From Candidatus Freyarchaeota archaeon (GTDB lineage Archaea > Asgardarchaeota > Jordiarchaeia > Jordiarchaeales > Jordiarchaeaceae), in the NCBI GenBank assembly GCA_030587365.1, contig JAUQZE010000004.1, forward strand, positions 19,903 through 83,902: DNA of 64,000 nt. Reading direction: 5' to 3'. The first letter of the stretch is position 1; each line of letters starts with the position of its first letter. The position numbers were made by a program, and so were the translations under genes. The notes beneath the pieces are model-generated. The model worked only from the letters and a program-made list of their open reading frames with translations. It was not told where the DNA came from and ran no database searches. Positions 27,545 through 36,004 of this stretch are shown here, in pieces.

Positions 27545-28004
27545 TCAATTTTCGCGCAGGGGGCTAGGGCCCAGTTCCCTAATTTTTTCTGTGAAACTTC
27601 GGATAACTTCTGCAAATTTCATACCCTCGGAGGCAGAGATCCATTCCAGTCTCAGTCTATCCGAACCCAAACCGATTAGATCCAATATTTTTGAAGTTGC
27701 TTTAACCCTCTTCTCCGCGCTCACGTTTCCATCAATGTAGTGGCAGTCTCCAATATGGCAACCCGAAACCAGCACTCCATCTGCACCAGCTTCAAATGCT
27801 TTAAGTATGAAATCCGGTTCAATTCTGCCAGAACACATCACTTTAACTATCCTTATTGTGGGGGGATACTGAAATCGGCTAACCCCAGCCAAATCCGCGC
27901 CAGCATAGCTGCACCAAATCTGCGCCGGGTAGCTAAACCTACACGGCATTGCAGCAGAATGCAACTATTCTCGGCTCAAATCCTTCTTTCTGTGTCTTAT
28001 CCAA
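27545..28004 (-). CDS. mvhD: MvhD-type iron-sulfur protein, gene interrupted by a 31-nt BHB intron
   Basis: Electron-transfer [2Fe-2S] subunit linking an electron donor to HdrA. Exon 1 (28004-27949) begins at TTG after GAGGTG and encodes LDKTQKEGFEPRIVAFCC plus AA. Exon 2 (27917-27545) continues T-TGG-TGC, giving WCSYAGADLAGVSRFQYPPT. Joined, the protein is 142 residues with the family motif CCNWCSYAGADLAG intact. SGCHIGDCHY and VMCSGRIEPDF supply the other cysteines. Without splicing, exon 1 runs into TAG. All cysteine, unlike its selenocysteine paralogue at 24679. It follows hdrA2 by 18 nt and closes that operon. Confidence 0.88.
27918..27948 (-). other. Predicted BHB intron (31 nt) within mvhD
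   Basis: In minus-strand RNA: central 4-bp helix CUGC/GCAG, a 5' bulge AAU and a 3' bulge AUU of 3 nt each, and an inner hairpin GCCG-U-GUAG / CUAC-C-CGGC with loop GUUUAG. Cutting after the second base of each bulge (AA|U and AU|U) removes exactly 31 nt and restores Asn-Trp-Cys. The outer helix is weak (three pairs). Geometry and protein frame agree on the same junction. Confidence 0.85.
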
Positions 28005-28022
28005 AATATTTACACCTCTTAC

Positions 28023-31000
28023 CTATTGCACAGCGCTTTCAATCATTTTGAGTACCTGCTTTCTCTCGAAACGTTTTTGATTAGCAGCACCTGTTGGGCA
28101 TTCTGGAACACAAGCGCCGCAACCCTTACATACCGCATCTATAACACGAGCTTTTCTGGTTTGGATTTTCATCTCCCCCAGTTGTTCTTCACAGGTTGCC
28201 ATCTGAATTGCTTTGTAAGGACAGATAGCAGCGCAACGACCACAGCCTATGCAAAGTTCCTCATCAACGCATGAGGTTATGCCTACTGTTTCAACACTGC
28301 CCTTGGCTAGAATTGTTGCGGCTCTGGACGCGGCTCCCTCTGCTTGGTCTATTGATTCTGGGACTGTGGATGGTGTGCTTGCGGCTCCACAGAGAAATAT
28401 TCCGTCTGTTGCGAAGTCTAAGGGTCTAAGCTTCACATGCGCCTCTAGGAAGAAGCCGTGTTGACTCAGAGGCACCTTTAGCATCGAGGATAGTTCTTCT
28501 TTATTCTCTATTGGTACCATTGGAGTAGCTAAGACTACAAGGTCTGCCTCTATTTCCACATTCTTCTGTAGGAGGAGATCGTAAACTTCAACTAGGGGTT
28601 TGCCCTCTTTTGATAATTTAACTTCAGGTTTCTGGTCTTCTGAGTAACGAATGAATAGAATACCTTCTCCCATCGCCTTGCGGTAAAAGTCTTCGTATTC
28701 TTTTCCGGGGGTTACGATGTCCCTGTAGAGTACGTATATGTTTCTTTCGGGATTGGTTTCCTTGAGTGTGAGTGCTTGTTTAATTGAGGTTGAGCAGCAC
28801 ACTCTTGAGCAGTATGTTCTTCCTTTCTTTTCTCTGGAGCCGACGCACTGGATGAAGACTATGTTTTTTCCGGGGTCGAGCGTTCCCTCTTTCGTTTTCT
28901 CTTCTAGTTCCAGCTGGGTTATTATTCTGTTGCTGTTTCCATAGTTATACATTCCAACCGGTTTAAACGATTCTGCGCCTACCGCTACTACTATGACGCC
29001 TACTTGGATATCCTTTGCTCCTTCACCGTTTTCGATTGTGGCTTTGAAGTTTCCTATGTACCCCTCTATGTTTTTCAGTTTTGCACTGGTATAAACGGTT
29101 ATGTTCTTGTTTTCACTTATTTCACCTATTTTCTCCTGAATGAGTTCCTTAGCCTCTTTTCCTGACAGGAAAAGCTTACCTAGGCTCCTCAGCTTACCGC
29201 CTAATTCTTTCTCCTTCTCAATAAGGTAGACTCTAAAACCTTGTTTAGCAATACTCAGGGCTGCGCTCATCCCGGCGATACCGCCGCCTATTACAAGGGC
29301 TGATCTTTCAACTCCCACGGTTTCACGGTATAGTGGCTTTAGCATCCTGGCCTTTTCCACCGCCATCCTGACCAAGTCCTTAGCCTTCTGAGTCCCTTTA
29401 TCGTATTCTTGCATGTGAACCCAGCTGCATTGGTCTCGGATGTTCGCCATCTCAAATAAAAAGGGATTAAGTCCCGCCTCCTCGCAGGTCTTCATGAAGA
29501 GCGGCTCGTGGGTTCTAGGAGTGCATGAGGCTACAACGAATCTGTTGAGGTCGTATTCTGCGATAAGTCGTTTTATTTTATCCTGGGTGTCACTGGAGCA
29601 GGTGTACATATTGTCTTCAGCGTAGACTACCCCCGGAAGTGTTTTTGCATAATCGGCGACCTCTTTGCAATCTAGAAATCCCCCTATGTTGGTTCCGCAG
29701 TGGCAGATCATAACTCCTATTCTTGGCTCCTCACTGATCTTCTTCTCGGACACTATCTTCTTACTTTTTAGTAGTGTTCCTCTTGCTGGTGCAAGTAGCT
29801 CTGATGCTTTAGCTGCCGCTGCGCTAGCCTGAGCCACGGACTCTGGTATATCCCTTGGTCCCTGAACATATCCACAGATGAAGACACCGGGTACATTAGT
29901 TTCGACCGGTGAAAACTCATCTTTCTCTCTTATGAATTGGTTCTGGTCCAGATTTAGTCCAAGTATTTCCGCTAGTTCTTTGGTTCCCGCTGAGGGAACA
30001 AGAGCCGCTGATAGAACAACCAGTCCTGCCTCCATCTCTCCGAATTCCATTTTTTCCATATCTTCGTAGCGGAGCTTTAGATTATTGGTTTTTGGATCCT
30101 CAATTATCTGGGAGACCTTCCCACGAACATATTTAACATTGTATTCTTCCTTCGCCCGGTTCACAAAGTCTTGAAAGCCCTTACCGTAGGCTCTAATGTC
30201 AATGTAGAAAATGTAGCAGTCCAGATGAGGGTCGTGCTCCTTGGTTATTATAGCCTCTTTTGTCGCGTACATGCAGCACACACTGCTGCAGTAAGGCTTC
30301 GCCTTAGTGTCTCTGGAACCCACACACTGAATCCAAGCGATTTTTTTAGGAGGTTCATGATCTGAGGGTCTTACTATGTGTCCCCCGGTTGGACCGGATG
30401 CGCACATTAGCCTTTCAAACTCAAGAGCTGAAATAACGTTTGGGAACCTTCCGTACCCGTACTCCTTTTTCAGAGTCATGTCGAACTGGTCGAAACCCGT
30501 TGCGACAATAATGGCTCCTACGTTTATCTCCTCTATCCTTTCCTTCTGGTCAAAGTTTATCGCTCCCGCCTGGCAGAATTTCTCACAGCTGCGGCACTTT
30601 CCCCGCTGGAAGTAAATGCACTCGTCGGCGTTTATGAGGTAGGTGTTTGGCACAGCTTGGGCAAAGGGGTTATATATGGCCTTTGTTTGTCCCAATCCCA
30701 TATTATACTCGCTCTTTACCTTCTTGGGGCATTTTTCTGCACAGGATCCACATGCTTTACACTTGGTTTCATCTATGTATCGGGGTTTGCGTAAAACCTG
30801 TACCTTGAAGTTTCCTGCTTTACCCGATACCCCCTTTATCTCGGAGTATGTGAGCAATTCAACATTCGGGTTCCGTCCAACTTCTACCATCTTGGGAGCC
30901 AAAATGCAGAGTGAGCAATCATTAGTTGGGAATGTTTTGTCTAATTGGGCCATCCTCCCTCCGATACTTGGAGTTTTTTCCACAAGGTAAACCTTATAGC

Positions 31001-31091
31001 CCAAATCTGTTAGGTCGAGGGAGGCTTGGATTCCTGCGATTCCTCCACCAATAATCATAACAGAGCCAACAATTTCCTCATTTTTCTCCAT
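28023..31091 (-). CDS. hdrA: Double-length heterodisulfide reductase subunit A (HdrA-HdrA fusion, all-cysteine)
   Basis: A 1022-residue tandem HdrA. The first half starts with FAD motif IGGGIAGIQASLDL, then NDCSLCILAPKMVE and two Fe-S motifs (CKACGSCAEKC, CRSCEKFC). The second half begins near residue 470 with IGVMICHCGTNIGG and SCTPRTHEPLFM, has a second FAD motif IGGGIAGMSAALSI and ends with two ferredoxin motifs (CIGCGRCAAICP, CKGCGACVPECP). Both UGA sites of the shorter HdrA are cysteine here. The second half lacks the CSLC-type cluster segment (RSLGKLFLSGKEAKE stands there), so its flavin domain is diverged. GAGGTG precedes the ATG. Part of hdrC-hdrB-hdrD-hdrA-mvhD. Confidence 0.92.
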   Translation of the reverse strand: MEKNEEIVGSVMIIGGGIAGIQASLDLTDLGYKVYLVEKTPSIGGRMAQLDKTFPTNDCSLCILAPKMVEVGRNPNVELLTYSEIKGVSGKAGNFKVQVLRKPRYIDETKCKACGSCAEKCPKKVKSEYNMGLGQTKAIYNPFAQAVPNTYLINADECIYFQRGKCRSCEKFCQAGAINFDQKERIEEINVGAIIVATGFDQFDMTLKKEYGYGRFPNVISALEFERLMCASGPTGGHIVRPSDHEPPKKIAWIQCVGSRDTKAKPYCSSVCCMYATKEAIITKEHDPHLDCYIFYIDIRAYGKGFQDFVNRAKEEYNVKYVRGKVSQIIEDPKTNNLKLRYEDMEKMEFGEMEAGLVVLSAALVPSAGTKELAEILGLNLDQNQFIREKDEFSPVETNVPGVFICGYVQGPRDIPESVAQASAAAAKASELLAPARGTLLKSKKIVSEKKISEEPRIGVMICHCGTNIGGFLDCKEVADYAKTLPGVVYAEDNMYTCSSDTQDKIKRLIAEYDLNRFVVASCTPRTHEPLFMKTCEEAGLNPFLFEMANIRDQCSWVHMQEYDKGTQKAKDLVRMAVEKARMLKPLYRETVGVERSALVIGGGIAGMSAALSIAKQGFRVYLIEKEKELGGKLRSLGKLFLSGKEAKELIQEKIGEISENKNITVYTSAKLKNIEGYIGNFKATIENGEGAKDIQVGVIVVAVGAESFKPVGMYNYGNSNRIITQLELEEKTKEGTLDPGKNIVFIQCVGSREKKGRTYCSRVCCSTSIKQALTLKETNPERNIYVLYRDIVTPGKEYEDFYRKAMGEGILFIRYSEDQKPEVKLSKEGKPLVEVYDLLLQKNVEIEADLVVLATPMVPIENKEELSSMLKVPLSQHGFFLEAHVKLRPLDFATDGIFLCGAASTPSTVPESIDQAEGAASRAATILAKGSVETVGITSCVDEELCIGCGRCAAICPYKAIQMATCEEQLGEMKIQTRKARVIDAVCKGCGACVPECPTGAANQKRFERKQVLKMIESAVQ

Positions 31092-31101
31092 ATTAACACC
31101 T

Positions 31102-32265
31102 CTAAATTAGTTTGAGAGACTTGGCCATCAGGGTTGTTAAGTCGGAAACTTCAAAGTTGTATCTCTTTGTTTTAGAATCGGCGAACTGTACTTCGGTTTT
31201 TAAACAGTTGAAGTGTATCTGACATTTGGGACATGTGGTAACAAGAATATCTGCTCCCGTTCTTTCAGCTTCATTCATCCGGTCCATTCTTATTGCCTTC
31301 GCATAATCATTACACGAGAGAAAACTACTCGTGCCGCAGCACAAAGAATCCTCTCTGTTTCTCTCCATCTCAACAAATTTCAATTCGGGTACACTCTTTA
31401 TTACAGTTCTTGGTGCATCGAACACCCTTGTCTGCCTTCCGAGGCGGCACGGATCGTGGTAGGTAACCTTCCTCTCTTCTGCCGCGGGATGATCCAATTT
31501 CCCTTTGCCTATTTGATCCGCTAAAAACTCAGAAGTGTGCACTACTTCGAAGGGTAGTTTTCCAAAATACTCGGTATAGTCTAGTTTGAATGTCCTATAA
31601 CACTCAGCGCATGTTGTAATGAGTGTTGAAGCTTCTGTCTGATCGATAGCCTTGATATTATACTCCGCCAGCTTCCTGAATGTATCAACATCCCCTGACC
31701 ATAGTCGATCATGCCCGCAACATTTTCCATCCTTCACTACTGCAGGAGTTATACCCAACTTGTTAAGAATTGCCACCGCCGCTACAGCGGTGTCTGAGTA
31801 TTTTACCCCCAAGTTTCCAAAAACCTGGTCGAAGATGGGGAGGCAACCCACAAAGTAGGCGTACTCACCCCTGTCTTGTATCTTTAGTTTTGAGGGAAAC
31901 CAGACCCCGAGAATGTTAGGGGTTAAATTAGAATTAGCCATAATTCTGGTAATCATTGAGAGGATCCCAGTATGAGCTTCTTCGCCGCATATTCCTCTCT
32001 TAAAACTCTCTATTCTTGCGCCTCTAACGAAGCGTGAAAATACTATGGCCATGGGACACCACGAGGAGCATTGATCACAAGTAATGCAGCTCCAAATATC
32101 CTCGCTTCTAACTAAGCATTCGGGGCCGTTTAAAAGAATTTCATGAATCATAAGTCTAGGATTGAAATCCTTCAACGCCGATACCGGACAGACCCCGACG
32201 CATTTTCCACATTGATAGCAGTATTTTACAACATCTGCCAGAAAGGATTCTGAAGCTGATACCAT
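31102..32265 (-). CDS. HdrD-like protein: ferredoxin (HdrC-type) domain fused to CCG (HdrB-type) domains
   Basis: A 387-residue protein. Two 4Fe-4S motifs are at the N-terminus (CYQCGKCVGVCP and CITCDQCSSWCP), followed by two cysteine-rich CCG regions (CAECYRTFKLDY, CCGHDRLWSG; CCGTSSFLSC, TTCPKCQIHF). This is the layout of HdrD and related lactate/glycolate-oxidase type Fe-S subunits, which reduce a disulfide or feed quinone-type carriers. GGAGG lies 11 nt before the ATG. Between hdrB and hdrA2 with gaps of under 12 nt. It may offer an alternative substrate site to HdrB. Confidence 0.85.
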   Translation of the reverse strand: MVSASESFLADVVKYCYQCGKCVGVCPVSALKDFNPRLMIHEILLNGPECLVRSEDIWSCITCDQCSSWCPMAIVFSRFVRGARIESFKRGICGEEAHTGILSMITRIMANSNLTPNILGVWFPSKLKIQDRGEYAYFVGCLPIFDQVFGNLGVKYSDTAVAAVAILNKLGITPAVVKDGKCCGHDRLWSGDVDTFRKLAEYNIKAIDQTEASTLITTCAECYRTFKLDYTEYFGKLPFEVVHTSEFLADQIGKGKLDHPAAEERKVTYHDPCRLGRQTRVFDAPRTVIKSVPELKFVEMERNREDSLCCGTSSFLSCNDYAKAIRMDRMNEAERTGADILVTTCPKCQIHFNCLKTEVQFADSKTKRYNFEVSDLTTLMAKSLKLI

Positions 32266-32271
32266 TTTTTT

Positions 32272-33147
32272 CTATTCCTCCTTTAACTGTTCGAGCATTG
32301 CTTTTGGTTTTACTCTGTTTTCATCGATTCCGACTTCCTCTGGTTTAAGACCCATGGCTAAGCCAAGTAGCTGGGGATAGAGGAGAACAGGGATATTATA
32401 CTCCTCGCTGAGAAACTTTTCAATAATTGGTTGATTTCTGTCAAACATTAGGGTGCAAAAACCGCAGAAGGTAACTATCATATCCGCTTCTGAAGACTTT
32501 ATTGATCTTAACTTGTCTCCGGCTATCCTTAGTGAGGCGTCTCTATCAACGCCAAAGATGACAAATCCGCAACACGCCATTTCATCAGGATACTCTACTA
32601 CTTCAGCGCCGGTAACCCTTATCAAATCCCTCAACACATCTGGGTCTTCTGGGTTACCAAAATGAAGATGGTCTGAGGGTCTAACTAGGTGGCAGCCTGG
32701 GTGTATGACTACTTTTAGTCCCTCAAGTGGACGTATGATGCTCTCCTTAATTTTCTCTAATCCTACGTCCTCAAGTAGCGCTTTGGCTAGATGTTTTACC
32801 TCCACTTTTCCCTTGTATTCTCTTCCGATGCTTTTCAGGAGTTTGTTTACCTCAGCCCTTTCTTCTTCATTTTCTTTAAAGATATTATTAACCTCGGTTA
32901 GGGTGCTAAAGCAACCCGTGCATATGGTTAAAAGGTTTAATCCTAAACTTTCGGCTAATGAGAGATTTCTCACACCCAAGGCCATGGCGGAAAGATGGTC
33001 TAAAGCCATGAGGTAGTAACCGCAACAGTTGGCGCCTTCTAAATCGACAAGTTCTATACCTAGTTTTTCCGCAATCTTTCTAGTTGCAAGTTCATAACTG
33101 GGTATACGCGAAGGTGATAAGCATCCGGGGAAAAAAGCATACTTCAT
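32272..33147 (-). CDS. hdrB: Heterodisulfide reductase subunit B
   Basis: Catalytic subunit that binds two noncubane 4Fe-4S clusters and reduces the disulfide substrate. 291 residues with the two CCG motifs: first region FPGCLSPSRIP, ANCCGYYLMA and TICTGCFSTL; second region IHPGCHLVRPS, MACCGFVIFG and VTFCGFCTLMFD. GAGGTTAAAGGA precedes the ATG. Gaps to its neighbours are short. Whether the organism uses CoM-S-S-CoB or another disulfide cannot be told; no methanogenesis gene is in the window. Confidence 0.92.
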   Translation of the reverse strand: MKYAFFPGCLSPSRIPSYELATRKIAEKLGIELVDLEGANCCGYYLMALDHLSAMALGVRNLSLAESLGLNLLTICTGCFSTLTEVNNIFKENEEERAEVNKLLKSIGREYKGKVEVKHLAKALLEDVGLEKIKESIIRPLEGLKVVIHPGCHLVRPSDHLHFGNPEDPDVLRDLIRVTGAEVVEYPDEMACCGFVIFGVDRDASLRIAGDKLRSIKSSEADMIVTFCGFCTLMFDRNQPIIEKFLSEEYNIPVLLYPQLLGLAMGLKPEEVGIDENRVKPKAMLEQLKEE

Positions 33148-33183
33148 TCCTTTAACCTCGGCATAACCTTTTTTGAAACATTT

Positions 33184-33762
33184 TTACTCGCTTTTTGCTT
33201 GTTCAGAGCTTCCTAGAGTTTTTTTAACATGGGATAAACGTTCATCTAATCCGGTGCTTTTTAGAAGCTTTTTAACTTCGTCAATGTTTACCTCTGGAAG
33301 CTTAGGTAAACCGACCTTCTCCCTTTTCTTCTTTCTTATTTCGGGTACTTCAAACATTCTGCCCGTGTTCAAGATTGTTGTAGCGGCTTCTTTGAAAGCA
33401 ATGTGTATTATACCCTCCTGAAAGGCGAGGTTGGCGATGGCTCTTATGATATCCGCTGGTCTCACTCCCTCTGGACACCTTTCGAGGCAGGCGTAGCACG
33501 TACTACAAAGCCATATGTTTCTACTGGCGAATAACTGGTCCTTCAGCCCGTAAACAGCCATTCTAACAATCTGGGCTGGTTTATACTCACTCAAATACCT
33601 TGCGATAGGGCAAGACGAAATGCAGACTCCGCACTGATAGCATTTTCTTAGGGCTTCTCCGCCGGGGAGTTTTTCCAAGCCTTTTATAAAAGACTGGTCG
33701 GCTTTGCTTGGATTAACCTTGCCACTTCCTATGATAGAGGATTCGGTTTTAGTACTAGCACT
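33184..33762 (-). CDS. hdrC: Heterodisulfide reductase subunit C
   Basis: Ferredoxin-type subunit carrying electrons from HdrA to HdrB. Two 4Fe-4S motifs: CYQCGVCISSCP and CSTCYACLERCP, spaced as in the family. I chose the ATG at 33762 because GGAGG precedes it (11 nt). A longer frame with ATG at 33810 would add 16 residues. First gene of the minus-strand hdrC-hdrB-hdrD-hdrA-mvhD unit. Confidence 0.9.
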   Translation of the reverse strand, partial: SASTKTESSIIGSGKVNPSKADQSFIKGLEKLPGGEALRKCYQCGVCISSCPIARYLSEYKPAQIVRMAVYGLKDQLFASRNIWLCSTCYACLERCPEGVRPADIIRAIANLAFQEGIIHIAFKEAATTILNTGRMFEVPEIRKKKREKVGLPKLPEVNIDEVKKLLKSTGLDERLSHVKKTLGSSEQAKSE

Positions 33763-34145
33763 TGTCATGCTTCCTGTATCCTCCTTCTTAACAATTTGAA
33801 GTCTTTGCATATAACGGAGTTTTTCTTGATTCCTGTTACTCTATTTTTTTAACACACCTCAACGGCGGGGGCGTGTGGTTTAGAATCCAAGACTTATCAA
33901 GTCTATACTCTAATAAAATTTACCATAAAAGCGCCCCCTTTTCCAGAGAACTACTAAGTTGCGGAAGTTAAACAAGTATACAGGGTTTTAAAAACAAGTT
34001 TTGAGATATCTGGCGATTTGGTGTGTTAATTATTCTTCGTACAAACTTTTAGGTTTTAAATGAATAAACTAGCGAAACGCTTATTACATTTAATCCCCAC
34101 TTCACTATAACGTTACCAGAAGGGATTGTTGCGGAGGACTAGAAA
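33763..34145. promoter_or_regulatory. Divergent intergenic region
   Basis: No gene is seen. The minus strand has a TATA-like GGTAAATTTTATTAG near 33920-33935 that could drive the hdr operon. The plus strand has AGGTTTTAAATG near 34051 for the membrane protein. No repeat or structured element was noticed. Confidence 0.4.
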
Positions 34146-34997
34146 GTGAATAGGGTAGCTAAAACAATCCTCGTGTTTTCGATACTGATTTTCCTAGTTT
34201 ACTTCCTCCCTACAATGCTTCCATTGGGTGAATTCTGGGATGTAATCGTACAGGCTCCTTTCTTTGCATTATTAGCTATGGTCTTCTACAAGGTTATTGC
34301 CACCGAGAAAGTTAAGGGGATTTCCAATAAAAGAATGCTCCTGCTTCAAGCATTCATGGTACTATCCTTCTTCATCTTCTTTGAAGGGCACGGTATGCAC
34401 TTTACCGCGAATAACATAGAAGTGCTTATCGCGGAAAATCTACCATTTATCTACCTAGCCTCCCTCGTATTTCCGATGAGCAATATACCCGCACAGATAT
34501 ACTTCTGGGCACTCTATTCTAAAATATACTATTTCGACGAGATTCTTGGCCATCAATTGGTTTACACGGGTTTACTTCTCTTATTAGTTTCCGGTATGGT
34601 ACTCGAAATCTGGACTGGAGAGCACAAGCCTTTGGGAAGAGGCGACTATGCAGCAATTATTGTCGCGGCGGGCATCTTAGGTTTTCTCATAGTTCAGGCG
34701 GTCATAGAAGGACAATTCGTGCTTCCAGCAATAGTACTATCAATAAGTATAACAATCGGATTTCTTTTGGCTAGTAGGGGCAGAGTTTCAATAAAAGAGT
34801 CACCATTTGCCCTCTTCGTCATTATCTCAGTGATTTTACTCTTAGCGGGTTTACTCATATACGGGCTAATGACTGATCCAGTTTACGCTGCTTTTGTGGG
34901 TCGGTGGCCGCAACCCTCAGAGGCTAAACGACTATTGAACCAGTTTCTTGTCTTTAATTATTGGGAAGAATTGTGGTGGCTGTTACTAATACTATAG
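34146..34997 (+). CDS. Polytopic membrane protein of unknown function
   Basis: 283 residues with about seven or eight hydrophobic segments, for example ILVFSILIFLVYFLPTMLP, LLQAFMVLSFFIFFEGHGMHF, LVYTGLLLLLVSGMVLEIW and FALFVIISVILLLAGLLIYG. A conserved-looking EGHGMHFTAN segment with two His and one Glu sits at the membrane edge and could bind metal or form an active site. GTG start with GGAGG 8 nt upstream. No family recognised. It stands alone downstream of the divergent hdr promoter region. Confidence 0.65.
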   Translation: MNRVAKTILVFSILIFLVYFLPTMLPLGEFWDVIVQAPFFALLAMVFYKVIATEKVKGISNKRMLLLQAFMVLSFFIFFEGHGMHFTANNIEVLIAENLPFIYLASLVFPMSNIPAQIYFWALYSKIYYFDEILGHQLVYTGLLLLLVSGMVLEIWTGEHKPLGRGDYAAIIVAAGILGFLIVQAVIEGQFVLPAIVLSISITIGFLLASRGRVSIKESPFALFVIISVILLLAGLLIYGLMTDPVYAAFVGRWPQPSEAKRLLNQFLVFNYWEELWWLLLIL

Positions 34998-35132
34998 AAC
35001 TCCAAAAATCGAAAGACTCTCTAACTCCAACCTTTCTTTTCTTTATTTTTTTTAAACTTGTCTAAGAAGAATGGTGCTCTTACAACTCTTATTTACTAAA
35101 AGTATATCTTTTAATAGGAGGAGTATTAAACT

Positions 35133-35924
35133 ATGAAGCTCAAAAATTTAAAATATAGCATTGAAGCTATAGCTAAATCTATAGGGATGAGGCTGTTGTC
35201 TAAAGATTCTCGAATCGTATACTTCTTACTCGGCTGCGGACCGAACGCAGTTGCGAAAACGGTGTTGCTTCCAGCGACTCCGACGTGCACCAACAGAATC
35301 TTAGGATTCATAAAAAACCCCGAGACCAAGGGTCAAACACACTTGGGAAAAGTGGATTCATTAAGTGTTTCCGTGGTTTCTACTGGAATAGGTTGTCCTT
35401 CGGCTGCTATTGTTCTTGAAGCGTTACACAGTGCTGATGTGAAGACCGCGATTAGAGTAGACTTCCTAGGCAGTCTAAGGGACAATATTGAAATTGGCGA
35501 TATAGTTATCGCGGATTCAGCCTTCAAAGGAGACGGCACCACTCCACATTATATGGAAGGCGAGAAGGTAGAAGCCAACTCCGAATTAACAAATCTGCTG
35601 ATCCAAAAATCCAAAGAGTATGGAAAGAATGTCCATGTAGGCCCAGTTTGGACCACAGATGCCTTATTTCGACAAACGCCTGAATTATACAAAAAAGCGG
35701 TTGAAAAGGGATGCATAGGAATAGACATGGAGTGCTCAGCAATCTTCACTCTAGGGAAAATCTACAACATGAAGACCGCAGCGATTATGGCCGTAAGTGA
35801 TAAACCCATAACGGGAAAAAGCTTCTTAGAAATCGACAAGTTCGTATCAGAGTTATTACAGGGACTAGACGATACCATAAAAATCGCCCTCAACACTGTC
35901 AAAAGTATCAAGGAAAATATTTAG
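35133..35924 (+). CDS. Nucleoside phosphorylase (uridine/purine phosphorylase family)
   Basis: Cleaves nucleosides with phosphate to base and ribose-1-phosphate. 263 residues. Typical segments: VVSTGIGCPSAAIVLEAL (phosphate and ribose loop), IRVDFLGSLRDNIEIGDIVIA, and GIDMECSAIFTLGKI with the Glu that binds ribose hydroxyls, then AAIMAVSDKP. GGAGG lies about 11 nt before the ATG. The base specificity is not certain; closest in pattern to archaeal uridine phosphorylases. No operon partner. Confidence 0.85.
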   Translation: MKLKNLKYSIEAIAKSIGMRLLSKDSRIVYFLLGCGPNAVAKTVLLPATPTCTNRILGFIKNPETKGQTHLGKVDSLSVSVVSTGIGCPSAAIVLEALHSADVKTAIRVDFLGSLRDNIEIGDIVIADSAFKGDGTTPHYMEGEKVEANSELTNLLIQKSKEYGKNVHVGPVWTTDALFRQTPELYKKAVEKGCIGIDMECSAIFTLGKIYNMKTAAIMAVSDKPITGKSFLEIDKFVSELLQGLDDTIKIALNTVKSIKENI

Positions 35925-36004
35925 GGAGTAAGTTATTTGGATACAAGCGGGCTCCATGAGGTTATTATAGTTTGTAAAGGCAGGTTTTTGGAGGATTGAA
36001 AATA

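Noticed and set aside
27545..27547. The TGA ending mvhD as another selenocysteine
   Set aside because: The protein already ends at the family's usual length (LGPSPLREN), and the following codons have no similarity to MvhD.
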